This document shows positions 26,465-35,606 of a DNA stretch of 64,000 bases, piece by piece. Below the pieces are notes generated by a model that saw only the letters and a list, made by a program, of their open reading frames with translations, ran no database searches and was not told the origin of the DNA. Each line of letters opens with the position of its first letter. The first letter of the stretch is position 1. The position numbers were made by a program, and so were the translations under genes. Origin of the DNA: Edaphobacter bradus (GTDB taxonomy: Bacteria; Acidobacteriota; Terriglobia; Terriglobales; Acidobacteriaceae); the NCBI RefSeq assembly GCF_025685645.1, contig NZ_JAGSYF010000003.1:434001-498000 (forward strand), given 5' to 3'.

Positions 26465-27370
26465 ATGTCTGCCACGGTTATCCAGAGTTTCTCTCAACGG
26501 AGAGAGGCCTTCTACAGTTCCGGCGTTCTAACAGCAAATAGATTCATCCGAAAAATGAGGGGAGGGGCTCAATCGCTCCTAGTGCAATGCACAGATAGTC
26601 AATATGTCATTGTGAAGATGGTTGGAAATCCGCAGGGGCCAAACGTATTGGCGAATGAGTTGATCGGCGGTCTTGTGTCGCGTGCAGCCGGTCTCCCCGT
26701 ACCGCAGGGCAGCCCTGTTTATTTGTCAGATGAATTTATCGATCAAAATCCTGGCCTATGGTTCGAAACTCCGGAGGGCACACGCCGTCCGGAAGCTGGG
26801 CTTCATTTCGGCAGTCTATTTGTCGGAAAATCAGATGGCATGTATCGCCCAACAGATTACATAAGCCGTTCCAGGGTGTCGTCAATTCAGAATCGTACCG
26901 CATTTCTGGGAATGTACGTCTTGGACGTGTGGGCCAATCATCAGGACAGCCGACAGGCAATTCTGATCGCCAATCCCGATGGACATGGATCCGAGGTCTG
27001 CTTCATCGACCATGGTCATATGTTTGCTGGCTCTCACTGGAAGTTTTCAGACCGTCCAGGTCTTGCGTGTCATCCTGAACGCTCCGTATACTCCAACCTA
27101 TGGCAACCTTCCCTAGTGGATGGCTGGATTTCCCATTTCGAAAACGTCCTACCGGATGCTCTGTCTCAAGCTGTCTCGCTGCTTCCCGGACAATGGTACA
27201 AAGGGGACATCAATCACCTGTGTGACGCTTTGATGAATCGACTTGCTAATCTCACTAAGCTAATTGAGGCAGATAGAGTTGGGTTTAATCAATGGACGCA
27301 ACGGGGTACGGCGAATGGCACTCTGCGAATACCACATACTGGAATACACATGCTCGGAGCTGCAGTCTGA
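26465..27370 (+). CDS. HipA-like kinase-domain protein
   Basis: 301 residues from ATG 26465, with GGGAGGA just upstream. QSLLVQCTDSQYVIVKMVGN resembles the nucleotide-binding strand with its Lys. LANELIGGLVSRAAGLPVPQ is the conserved helix after it. FLGMYVLDVWANHQDSRQAI and VCFIDHGHMF correspond to the catalytic NxxD-like and DHG metal-binding motifs of the short HipA_2 group. These proteins are smaller than E. coli HipA (about 440 residues) and lack its N-terminal subdomain. HipA kinases phosphorylate targets such as glutamyl-tRNA synthetase; the target here is unknown. The gene overlaps its downstream partner by 56 bases and lies in the accessory AT-rich segment. Confidence 0.7.
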   Translation: MSATVIQSFSQRREAFYSSGVLTANRFIRKMRGGAQSLLVQCTDSQYVIVKMVGNPQGPNVLANELIGGLVSRAAGLPVPQGSPVYLSDEFIDQNPGLWFETPEGTRRPEAGLHFGSLFVGKSDGMYRPTDYISRSRVSSIQNRTAFLGMYVLDVWANHQDSRQAILIANPDGHGSEVCFIDHGHMFAGSHWKFSDRPGLACHPERSVYSNLWQPSLVDGWISHFENVLPDALSQAVSLLPGQWYKGDINHLCDALMNRLANLTKLIEADRVGFNQWTQRGTANGTLRIPHTGIHMLGAAV

Positions 27371-27725
27371 AGGGAAGCCGTTTGCAATTGTCCTATATTT
27401 GGATGGAGGTAAGCCGCGCCCGCTTACGGGATACGTCTTGAAAAACTGGGAGAGTGTGTTACCTGGCGCCGCTCCCTTCGAAATCCTGTCGATTAGGGAA
27501 TTCTTAGAAGATCTTCGACATTACAGCAAAGAGAGCGAGGAATCATCAAGAACGTTCTTTGTGAGATTGCATACCTTGAGTGTTGGGCCTGTTCGAGCAT
27601 TTGTTTCAGGGGCTTGCACGCTTGAGGACTTAGATACTATCTGTCCCATGTTGTTTGGGGTGGACGACTGCGGTCGCTTTTGGCGGGAGCGTTTTGATCC
27701 AATAAAGCCTCCGTCTATAGCATAA
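27315..27725 (+). CDS. Small partner protein of the HipA-like kinase, unknown family
   Basis: 136 residues from ATG 27315, starting inside the end of the kinase gene. The ribosome site is poor, so translational coupling is likely. Visible segments are CEYHILEYTCSELQSEGKPF, GYVLKNWESVLPGAAPFEIL and REFLEDLRHYSKES. The protein is acidic and has no helix-turn-helix, so it does not look like HipB. The overlap suggests a two-gene functional unit, such as a toxin-antitoxin or defence pair, but no function is established. Confidence 0.55.
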   Translation: MALCEYHILEYTCSELQSEGKPFAIVLYLDGGKPRPLTGYVLKNWESVLPGAAPFEILSIREFLEDLRHYSKESEESSRTFFVRLHTLSVGPVRAFVSGACTLEDLDTICPMLFGVDDCGRFWRERFDPIKPPSIA

Positions 27726-27789
27726 TGTTTATTTTCTAGACGTTTAATTAATGATTGACTCATTTCAGGGCTTCCTAAGCCCAAGCGCA

Positions 27790-28021
27790 ACATCAGCCCT
27801 GTTGCTGCAACGCTGACTGGCGTATCCAATGCAGCTCTCGGCTGGCCTGAACCACACACACGAGCCATCGTTGATTCACAACCTGCCTTTTGGCTTTCTG
27901 TCTTTGGGAGGCATTGAGTCTTTCGCCACGCCAGATCCTATCTACTCGGTCCTGACCTATATGCCAGTCTGCTCGCCGCAACAGAGCAGCGATGAGCGCT
28001 AGCCATCGCGACCATCGGTCT
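27790..28021 (-). pseudogene. IS3-family transposase OrfB remnant
   Basis: In shifting minus-strand frames the sequence reads LALIAALLRRADWHIGQDRV, DRIWRGERLNASQRQKA, then RL-stop-INDGSCVWFRP. This follows the OrfB pattern RRIxALLRRAGWxVxxxRVxRIWRREGLKVPxxQ, then RLWLNDGSCxRLRP. Stops and a frameshift show it is dead. No inverted ends were found. Confidence 0.6.
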
Positions 28022-28175
28022 AGCCACGCCTGCTACTCATCCTGCCCAGGCATGGATGAAACCGCCTCTAACGCGAAGTCGGTGCACTCTCTGCCAATTA
28101 TCCGCCAATTCTCGCTGTGCCCACAGGTAAACCAATATCGGTCATCTGTCGATAGTGACCGTAGGTGAGCCAGAT
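28022..28175. other. Spacer upstream of the DUF1800 lipoprotein gene
   Basis: No gene is seen. The sequence may still contain degraded insertion-element DNA continuing from the IS3 remnant. Confidence 0.3.
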
Positions 28176-30605
28176 ATGCAGAAATTCCGCCCCCTTATTC
28201 GGACTACAAGTATCAAATTCGTCATCGCAATAGACAGTGTGCTAGCAGGGCTGCTCCTATCAACATTGCTTCTAGCTGGCTGTGGAACTGGTCTATCTAC
28301 GCTACCAAGCTCTTCGACGGGAGGCTCAAATAGCTCCTCCGGAAGTAGCCCCTCACCGTCCGGGGGCAATTCTTCGCCGTCTGGCACCACTCCAGTTCCT
28401 TCCGTTATTGTGGTGCAGCCGACAAGCAGCTCCGTCTTAACAAACGGGATAGATATGTTCACCGCAATGCACAATGGTCAGCCGGTTCATGGAGGCCAAT
28501 GGAATGTCTTGGGAGGGACAAATAATGGTTCCATCGATGCCAATGGCACCTTTCATGCGCCGGCCTCAGTGCCGAATCCGAATATCGTCTCGGTTGCGTT
28601 TACCACAGATAGCCAAACCTTTACTGGAACCGTTTCAATCGACAACCCGGTACCTACCATTACTTCCATCTCGCCAAGCTCACTTACCAAACTCACAACA
28701 TCCATCCAGATAACTGGGTCGGGCTTTGTTCCTGATTCATTGGTCACGGCTAATTCTATCTCTGTCCCGACAACCTTTATCGATAGCACCCATCTGTCAG
28801 TAGTCATTACGCTGCCGAATCCTACCAGCACAACACTACAGATCGGAGTGTCAAATCCAGATTCCGGGGGGACAGGCGGCACTATCGCTTTGCAGGCACT
28901 CTTTCCGACAATAAACATTCAGCCTGCCACTTTGTCCGGAGGCCCCGTGACTCTATCAATAAGTGGGTCTAATTTTTCCGCAGGAGACGTCGTGTTCCTC
29001 GGCGGCAAGCCACTAATAACAACACTCAATTCATCAACGCTGATAACAGCAACCGGTTATCTCGCTCCATGGACGCAGGGAAATGTCATGGTGGAGATTA
29101 CATCCGGCGATGGTGTTACGCCGATCGCAAATCAATCAGTGCCCATTGCGCCAACGGCAGTGACTTACGATGCGGCAGCTCGTTTCACGACGCAGGCGGC
29201 ATTTGGACCAAATCCGACGCTAGTAGAGCATGTTCAGAAAATAGGCTTCGATGCATTCATCACTGAACAATTCCAGCTGGCACCGGTGTCTTTCATCTCA
29301 GATGCGCCTCACACGTATATTAGTGCCGCCACCAGCTCTGCTAATCAAGGCAATTCCTTACTTAGGCAGCGAGTTGCTTTAGCCCTTCAATCATTTATCG
29401 TGCCCCAGGGGCAAGCCGTTGATTCGTCAAGCACCTTCTTCGAAGACAAGCTAGAGGCTGATGCATCCGCCAATTTTAGGCAACTGTTAGATGACATATC
29501 TTTAGATTTAAACATTGCACATCTATTGAATCTTGCTGGCAATAACGCATCAACAGACCCTCTATATCAGCCAAATCAAAATTTTGCTCGTGAGCTGATG
29601 CAGCTCTTTTCAATAGGCCCATTCCTGCTCAACGATGATGGGACCTTACAACTAGACGCCAAAAAGAATCCCATTCCAACTTATGATCAAAACACTGTCA
29701 TCGATATGACGCGTGCTCTGACCGGCTGGAATTATCCCAATCCTGTAAACCCGCAATATACTGCCTGGGGAGAAGACTTCTCGCAGCCACTAGTGGGCAT
29801 TGACTCCAATCATGACCATGGCGCCAAGTTACTTTTCGGATCGGTAATTCTGCCTGCAGGTCAATCCATCGATGCGGATAGAGCTGCTGTCCTGAACGCA
29901 ATTTTCAATCACCCTAATCTTCCCCCTTTTATTTCTCATCTATTAATTCAGCATCTGGTCAAAAGTAATCCGAGCCCTGCTTATATCCAGAGAATCTCTA
30001 GCGCTTTCGAGGATGACGGTAGAGGAACGCGAGGGAACATGGCGGCGGTTGTACGTGCAATACTTCTTGATCCCGAAGCAAGAAGCGGGGATGCGACGCC
30101 TTCCCCCAGCGATGGTTTTCTGCAAGAGCCTGTTCTATTCGAGCTCTTCGCAATGAATATTATGCAAAGCTACGGAACTGACGACCAGCCGAACTATGTC
30201 CCCAAATCTCTTGGCGAAACTTTGTGGAATGCTCCGACCGTCTTCGGGTTCATGAGTCCTTCCTATTCTATTCCAGGAACATCCATCAATAGTCCTGAGT
30301 TCGGGTTGTTCAACAACATAAGCGCACTTCAGAGAAGTGATGTCTTGTGGGGAATGGTAACAGGTCAACTTGGAGGATTTAGCTCAAGCTATACCCAAAC
30401 GTCGTGGCTATTCACCCACTTCACCACTGTGCCTGATATGGTGGAAGCTCTTAATCATCTTGCATACCACGGTCAGATGCCGCAACAGTTGAAAACGAAT
30501 ATTATCAACTACTGTTCTCAACTAAATCGGTTTGACATTGATCTTCAACTCGAATCGGCACTTTTCCTGGCTCTAAATGCAGATTCATACAATGTGGCCC
30601 ACTGA
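28176..30605 (+). CDS. DUF1800-family lipoprotein with IPT/TIG-like domains
   Basis: 809 residues from ATG 28176. The N-terminus is a lipoprotein signal with lipobox LLAGC (Cys36), followed by a Ser/Gly/Pro-rich linker. Residues about 150-330 hold Ig-like IPT/TIG domains (PTITSISPSSLTKLTTSIQI; PTINIQPATLSGGPVTLSIS). The DUF1800 domain begins near YDAAARFTTQAAFGPNPTLV and includes QNFARELMQLFSIG and VIDMTRALTGWNYP. DUF1800 proteins are usually encoded beside a DUF1501 protein, as here. The pair is exported but its biochemical role is unknown. Base composition is AT-richer than that of the flanking core genes. Confidence 0.8.
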   Translation: MQKFRPLIRTTSIKFVIAIDSVLAGLLLSTLLLAGCGTGLSTLPSSSTGGSNSSSGSSPSPSGGNSSPSGTTPVPSVIVVQPTSSSVLTNGIDMFTAMHNGQPVHGGQWNVLGGTNNGSIDANGTFHAPASVPNPNIVSVAFTTDSQTFTGTVSIDNPVPTITSISPSSLTKLTTSIQITGSGFVPDSLVTANSISVPTTFIDSTHLSVVITLPNPTSTTLQIGVSNPDSGGTGGTIALQALFPTINIQPATLSGGPVTLSISGSNFSAGDVVFLGGKPLITTLNSSTLITATGYLAPWTQGNVMVEITSGDGVTPIANQSVPIAPTAVTYDAAARFTTQAAFGPNPTLVEHVQKIGFDAFITEQFQLAPVSFISDAPHTYISAATSSANQGNSLLRQRVALALQSFIVPQGQAVDSSSTFFEDKLEADASANFRQLLDDISLDLNIAHLLNLAGNNASTDPLYQPNQNFARELMQLFSIGPFLLNDDGTLQLDAKKNPIPTYDQNTVIDMTRALTGWNYPNPVNPQYTAWGEDFSQPLVGIDSNHDHGAKLLFGSVILPAGQSIDADRAAVLNAIFNHPNLPPFISHLLIQHLVKSNPSPAYIQRISSAFEDDGRGTRGNMAAVVRAILLDPEARSGDATPSPSDGFLQEPVLFELFAMNIMQSYGTDDQPNYVPKSLGETLWNAPTVFGFMSPSYSIPGTSINSPEFGLFNNISALQRSDVLWGMVTGQLGGFSSSYTQTSWLFTHFTTVPDMVEALNHLAYHGQMPQQLKTNIINYCSQLNRFDIDLQLESALFLALNADSYNVAH

Positions 30606-30619
30606 GGAGAGAGATAAGT

Positions 30620-31951
30620 ATGATGATGTCCCGTCGTAAGTTTGCCAAACTTGCTGCGCAGGCTGGATTTGCAGCTGTGAGCGCACCTCTGTGGATGCAT
30701 GAGACTAGTAAGCATGCGTTTGCTCAGCTATCCAATTCATATAAAGCTATTGTGGTAATCACACTGGTGGGCGGCAATGATGGCAATAATATGCTCATTC
30801 CTCTCGACAGTGTTGAGTATCAGCAATACGCCTCTCTGAGGCCGCCACTTGCTCTCTCTCGATCGACTTGTAATGTGTTGTCGTCAAGCTCATCCGGGTC
30901 TACGTTTGGACTTCATCCGGCACTGAGAAATGTGGCGTCACTTTATAACAGTGGTAAAGCACTCGTCGTTGCGAATGTGGGCCCACTAGCGCGGCCGGCT
31001 ACGAAAGCTCAGCTATTGCAAGATACGTCGCTAATTCCAGAGGCTCTGTTGTCACATCCTGCGGCAACTGCTCAGTGGGAAAGCGCCTCCACAGTGGCCC
31101 TTCCTTCAACGGGGTGGGGAGGACGCATTGCAGATCTCATCGTTTCACAATCTGGCTCCTTGCCACCTGTGCTGAATGCCGGACCAGCAAGCATATTTAC
31201 CGTTGGAAATGCTGTTCAGGGGATTGTTGTCCAAGGAGGACGCACGACGACAGCGTTTCCCGCAGGAATGATCCCAACAATTCTCGGTATCGCAGAAAAC
31301 GATAGTCAATCCTCAAATTTGATTGTGGCTGAAGCCGCTAAGCTAAGGAGCCTTGCGATGAATCAGCAAGCATTGCTGACGCAGGCGCAGAGTGCTGGCT
31401 CTACTCTCAAAACACAATTCCCCAATACGGCATTCGGCGTGGCCCTCCAAACGATTGCCTCAACCATTTGTGGGAGGTCTGTCATCGGTGCGTCCCGGCA
31501 GATATTTTATTGTCAACAAGGAAACTATGATACTCATGCAAACCAACTTGGGACCCACAACATGATGCTTAGTGACCTGGACTCTTCACTAGAGGCTTTC
31601 ATTCAAGCATTGGGGGAGATGGGATTGGCGGACCAAGTGCTAATTTGTACGCATTCTGATTTTAACCGCACAATGGTGTCAAACGGGTCAGCTGGTTCGG
31701 ACCACGCTTGGGCGAATCATCAGTTAGTTATAGGGGGAGGAATTCGCGGAGGTCGCATCATTGGCAATTATCCGGATCTGGATATTAACGGCAGCTTAGA
31801 TTTAAACGGCTATGGAACCTGGTTGCCGACACTCTCGGCGACTCAGATGACTGCTGGAATCGGTGCATGGATGGGACTGTCGAGTCCGCAACTGGCAACA
31901 GTTTTTCCTGATCTGGGTAATTTTCCTGATGGAGCAATAGGTCTGATTTGA
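30620..31951 (+). CDS. DUF1501-family protein with twin-arginine-like signal
   Basis: 443 residues. The start codons at 30620 follow GAGGAGAGAG. The N-terminus MSRRKFAKLAAQAGFAAVSA resembles a twin-arginine signal, so export in folded form is likely. VVITLVGGNDGNNMLIPL and FGLHPALRNVASLYNSGKAL are characteristic of the DUF1501 alkaline-phosphatase-like fold. YDTHANQLGTHNMMLSDLDS and DQVLICTHSDFNRTM follow. It lies 14 bases after the DUF1800 gene and forms an operon with it. The catalytic role is not established for the family. Confidence 0.8.
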   Translation: MMMSRRKFAKLAAQAGFAAVSAPLWMHETSKHAFAQLSNSYKAIVVITLVGGNDGNNMLIPLDSVEYQQYASLRPPLALSRSTCNVLSSSSSGSTFGLHPALRNVASLYNSGKALVVANVGPLARPATKAQLLQDTSLIPEALLSHPAATAQWESASTVALPSTGWGGRIADLIVSQSGSLPPVLNAGPASIFTVGNAVQGIVVQGGRTTTAFPAGMIPTILGIAENDSQSSNLIVAEAAKLRSLAMNQQALLTQAQSAGSTLKTQFPNTAFGVALQTIASTICGRSVIGASRQIFYCQQGNYDTHANQLGTHNMMLSDLDSSLEAFIQALGEMGLADQVLICTHSDFNRTMVSNGSAGSDHAWANHQLVIGGGIRGGRIIGNYPDLDINGSLDLNGYGTWLPTLSATQMTAGIGAWMGLSSPQLATVFPDLGNFPDGAIGLI

Positions 31952-32259
31952 TCAGGGAAAGTACAAAGGCGGCTTCATAAATGCTTGAGCATGGTGCGTA
32001 GCCGTTTGAGTCACACGACAGTGCTGTCTGATGCGACAAGGCTTGTTGCGCGAGTTGGTGCGAGGGTGCTGGCGTTTGTTCAAGATCAAGGGCCAAGACT
32101 TCCGGGCGACGGAATTAAGGCATTCGTCGCAAATCAATGGGCGGCTGAACGGAGCTGTAGTGCATTTTCCATCACGCATATCTGGCGGTAAGTCCCAGTT
32201 GTATCCTTTGCGCCGGAACGCCGCCCGCTACCATCCAGGATGATTCGATTCGTCCGCGT
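31952..32259. other. Degraded accessory DNA
   Basis: No intact gene. Minus-strand frames here are broken and probably represent the decayed downstream part of the recombinase at 32260-32397. Confidence 0.4.
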
Positions 32260-32397
32260 AGGGTACCAACCTCTTGACCGTCGCCCTCCTGGTCGGGTCT
32301 TCGAGTGTCGGATGGTGAGCACGACACCCTCGCGGGTGATGCGCACGTCTTCCCTGTCCAGGCCAACCAACTCCGATCGACGCAGAGCGTTCTCAAT
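32260..32397 (-). pseudogene. Tyrosine recombinase (phage integrase) remnant
   Basis: IENALRRSELVGLDREDVRI and TREGVVLTIRHSKT match the catalytic-domain start of tyrosine recombinases, including the first catalytic Arg in LRRSELVGL. The frame then shifts; the continuation DQEGDGQEVGTLRGR is read in another frame. The remaining catalytic residues are not found in frame. Confidence 0.65.
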
Positions 32398-32542
32398 CGT
32401 TGAAACATCGATTCGAGTCTGGGCGATGCATTTTGTGACAGGGCGGCGATTCACTGGAGAACCGGCAAAGTTTGGCACGAAAATTTGCTCGGAGCGCCGA
32501 ACTAGGGGTATCATGAAGATTATTTTCAACTAGAGTATTGAC
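32398..32542. other. Spacer upstream of the NtrC-type gene
   Basis: No gene is seen. TAGAGT at 32531-32536 lies seven bases before GTG 32543 and may be a -10 box for a leaderless message; no matching -35 is clear. Confidence 0.3.
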
Positions 32543-34006
32543 GTGTTGATACATCCCGATTCTCTGCATCTTCCTTCAAAAGACCTCTCAAGAGTTCGCT
32601 TTCCCCCGCTTTATATTGTGCTCCTTGAGCAGGACGATCATTACCGAAAGATCTTCGAAAAGATAGCTAGCGGGCTGAGATTCATCGTCTCTAGCGCCAA
32701 AGACGCCGTGGCGGCTCGTGCCCTTTTCAAAAGGCAAACAGTAAACATATTGCTCGTTGATCCGTCTTGTCGAGCGGATCATGGGTATCCGTTTATTGAA
32801 GAAGTAAAGCATTTGCACCCCGACACCGAGATCGTCGCTGTGGCCCCTGAAGGCAGTTCTATGAATATGATGGACGCCATGCAACTGGGAGCAATCGACT
32901 ATTTGATCAAGCCAATTGATCCCAAACATCTGGCTGCTGTCTTGGAGCGGACCCGCCAGCAACTTCATGCTGCAGTGAGTAGCAGAAGATTACGAGAGCG
33001 GCTTCGCTCACGGAGAGACAGGGGAATGTTGGTTGGCCAATCGCGGCCACTACAGAGCATCCGCCAATTTGTTTCGAGTGTAGCCAATTCGACCCATCCC
33101 GTCCTGATTTTGGGGGAAATGGGATCGGGTAAGAAACTGGTGGCTCAATCGATACACCTCAATAGCGATCGGGCTTCGAAGTCTTTTATCAGAATTGAAT
33201 GCAACTCTCTGTCGCCGGCACTCCATGGCAGCGAGCTTTTTGGGCATGAGAAACTGGCCTTTCGCGAGGCTGATTCGGCTCAGAGCGGTTTGTTGGCCGC
33301 CGCCGAGAGCGGTACAGTGCTGCTCGATGAGATTACGGACCTTTCTGTCGAGATGCAATCGGCTCTGTTGCAAGCCTTGCGGCGGAAGATGGTCAGCCCG
33401 ATCGGGTCAAGCCAATCGCGCCCAATATCGGTACGAGTTCTTGCTACAACATCCCGAGACATAAGGCTAATGGTCGACCGGGGACGTTTTCGAAAGGATC
33501 TCTTTTCCTTCTTAAATGTCTCCAGCTTGAGAATCACCCCGCTGAGAGAGCGAACCGAAGATATCCCCGAGACCGTGCAATACATTCTTGATCGAATTTC
33601 GCGTGGAGCGACTTCGCCGCATTTGGTCTCTCATGAAGTCCTCACGGCTATGACCCAGTACAATTGGCCCGGAAACGTTAGGGAGCTTGAGGATGTTCTT
33701 GAGTATGCATGTTCTCGTTGCTCCAACGGGTCGCTGAGTCTCCGGGATCTTCCTTTGCAGTTTCAGGAGCCGGGTAGCCGAGCGCATGCCGACTCCCAGT
33801 CTTATTTGGACAAGCAACGTCTTCCTCGTTCAGAAGACGTTGGTCCCTCCATTGCCGAGGCGGAAAAACGGGCGATTGTTTCAGCGTTGAAATACACTCA
33901 CGGCGACAAAAACGAGGCTGCGCACAGGCTCGGTATTGGGAGAACGACTCTCTATCGGAAGCTCAGGGAATACGGATTGGACGAGGAGAAGGATGACCAG
34001 CGCTGA
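32543..34006 (+). CDS. NtrC-type response regulator lacking a normal GAFTGA loop
   Basis: 487 residues from GTG 32543; no ribosome site is visible. A receiver-like domain (residues about 20-140) has LLEQDD, a possible phospho-Asp in NILLVDPS and Lys in YLIKPIDP. The AAA+ domain has Walker A GEMGSGKK, ELFGHEK and Walker B GTVLLDEITDL. The loop after GHEK reads LAFREADSAQSGLL where active family members have GAFTGA, so sigma-54 contact should be impaired. The C-terminal Fis-type helix-turn-helix is good (NEAAHRLGIGRTTLYRKLRE). It may act as a DNA-binding regulator without sigma-54 activation. It sits among recombinase remnants and has no adjacent kinase. Confidence 0.8.
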   Translation: MLIHPDSLHLPSKDLSRVRFPPLYIVLLEQDDHYRKIFEKIASGLRFIVSSAKDAVAARALFKRQTVNILLVDPSCRADHGYPFIEEVKHLHPDTEIVAVAPEGSSMNMMDAMQLGAIDYLIKPIDPKHLAAVLERTRQQLHAAVSSRRLRERLRSRRDRGMLVGQSRPLQSIRQFVSSVANSTHPVLILGEMGSGKKLVAQSIHLNSDRASKSFIRIECNSLSPALHGSELFGHEKLAFREADSAQSGLLAAAESGTVLLDEITDLSVEMQSALLQALRRKMVSPIGSSQSRPISVRVLATTSRDIRLMVDRGRFRKDLFSFLNVSSLRITPLRERTEDIPETVQYILDRISRGATSPHLVSHEVLTAMTQYNWPGNVRELEDVLEYACSRCSNGSLSLRDLPLQFQEPGSRAHADSQSYLDKQRLPRSEDVGPSIAEAEKRAIVSALKYTHGDKNEAAHRLGIGRTTLYRKLREYGLDEEKDDQR

Positions 34007-34090
34007 AACGAGTGGGAACGCCAGAATATTTTGGAAGCCTATAACTTGGGCGCTCAGCCCGAGGAACATTCGCCGACAGGACCTTCTCCT

Positions 34091-34342
34091 CGAATTTAAG
34101 GGTATTACATCGTCATCGGCAAAGAGCACAAGATCTCCGGTCACGACGAAGACGTCGCGGCCATTACGAGACTCCGGCGTCAGGACAAGTTTATTGACGC
34201 GCTTGAATATCTCCTGCTTGGCCCTCTTGGGATCTCCCAGGAACACCTCGACCAATTGCTCCGCGCGCCGAGACAGGAATTCCTTGATCTGTTCCCGGGA
34301 AACCGATGGACGATTCGGGACCTGAAAACCCTCTCTGACCAT
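34091..34342 (-). pseudogene. Large serine recombinase C-terminal remnant
   Basis: A minus-strand frame reads SREQIKEFLSRRAEQLVEVF, LGDPKRAKQEIFKRVNKLVL, then TPESRNGRDVFVVTGDLVLF. This resembles the C-terminal coiled region of large serine recombinases (DPxRAKxEIxKHVxKITLxP, then VxGxWDLL). The resolvase catalytic domain is absent. Confidence 0.5.
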
Positions 34343-34394
34343 TCTCTGATCGGAGTGAGCGTCGCGATTTCGCTGCTGAATTCGGGGGCTATTG

Positions 34395-34737
34395 CACCGC
34401 TTCAGCAGCGGGGACGGGGACTGTCTCATCCTAACCCATGGGGCAGGAGCAAACTGGGACGCTCCACTTCTCGTAGCATTCGCGGATGCATTTTGCATCG
34501 CTGGGTTCACAATCCTCCGTTGCAATCTCCCGTTCCGCCAGGAGCGACCCCATGGTCCACCACCACGCACCAGCGCCGACCGTGATCAAAAGGGACTTCG
34601 AGCGGCAATTGCTTCTAATGTAGACGAGAGATCTCGGCCGTGTGTTCCTCGGCGGTCATTCCTATGGAGGAAGGCAGGCATCGATGCTGGCTTCTGCTGA
34701 ACCTGGCCTTATTGACCGGCTACTGCTGCTCTCGTAC
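34395..34737 (+). pseudogene. Alpha/beta hydrolase remnant, frameshifted and truncated
   Basis: CLILTHGAGANWDAPLLVAF and FCIAGFTILRCNLPFRQERP are the first strands of a small alpha/beta hydrolase. After a frameshift, VFLGGHSYGGRQASMLASAE gives the nucleophile elbow G-x-S-x-G with Ser. The frame ends abruptly at LLLLSY, where integrase sequence on the other strand begins (about 34737). Confidence 0.65.
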
Positions 34738-35606
34738 TGGAACGGACCGTTCCTCCTTATCCTTAATCCTGAAGCCCATCTCCGGCTTCGACCGGACGGA
34801 GATCACCTTGCCCTTGAAGTCGACGTTACCCCACGTGCAGTACATGACCTCCTGTTCCCGGAAACCGGTGCCCAGGAAGAACGAACAGAATGCGCTCTTC
34901 CGGATTCGCGGCGGCAAACAACGATGCCAGCTCATCGCCGTCGTACGCCTCGACTTCCTTCTCGTCATATTTAGGTTTGTCTGCTGCCCTGAGCAGGCCA
35001 ACGATGCCGTGCGCCTTCAGCAGTGTACCGATGCGCATGATGTGGTTATAGATAGAACGGTCACCCAGGCCCTTTTCCTGGAGAAAAAGACATATGCTCG
35101 AGCAGGTCCTCGCGGGCGACGTCCTTGATGGCCTTCCCGGGGAACCTCGACTCGAAGAGGTTCAGCATGTGTTCACACGCAGCTATGGGTTTGGGAGACC
35201 GGAATCCCCTATCTCCTCTAAGTAAGACTTGGTGGCATTTTTCAGAGAGATCGACGAAAGAGGGTCTGGTTTGGACGTGGTGCGGTCCGAAGCAATTGGC
35301 GCTTTCGGGCTTGTAACTGGCGTCGGAGTTGGGCGTCCCAAGGCAATCGACTGAAGGTCGTGTTCCGTATTGCGCAGGGCGGTGATCGCTGCATCCGGAT
35401 CCTGGCCTACCTGCTGCCAGACACGGCTTGCCGCCACGAAGGAAGCGGAGATAGTAGGTACTTTCAGAGTGGTGTTCGGGCTGTCCCTCGACCAGGGCGT
35501 AGCTTGCCCGCAGAGTGCGATTCTTGTTCCAGACGGGATCCAGGAAGGCGTCACGTCCGTCGGGGAGACGAACTCGGATGTAAAGGCGAACCTTGGGCTT
35601 TCTCAC
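34738..35606 (-). pseudogene. Tyrosine integrase remnant beside tRNA-Ser
   Basis: GTG 35606 has GAGGAG upstream and opens RVRLPDGRDAFLDPVWNKN, the start of an integrase N-terminal domain. Further pieces in shifted frames are PKPIAACEHMLNLFESRFPG, LLKAHGIVGLLRAADKPKYD, DGDELASLFAAANPEERILF, and the catalytic-domain start FFLGTGFREQEVMYCTWGNV. At least two or three frameshifts separate them. The gene stops at KEERSVPV at the junction with the hydrolase scrap, losing the C-terminal catalytic residues. It reads away from the 3' end of tRNA-Ser, the usual place for an integrase. Confidence 0.75.

Noticed and set aside
32134..32529. Intact integrase gene of 131 codons
   Set aside because: Only residues about 45-80 resemble a recombinase; the frame shifts afterwards and catalytic residues are missing, so it is called a remnant.
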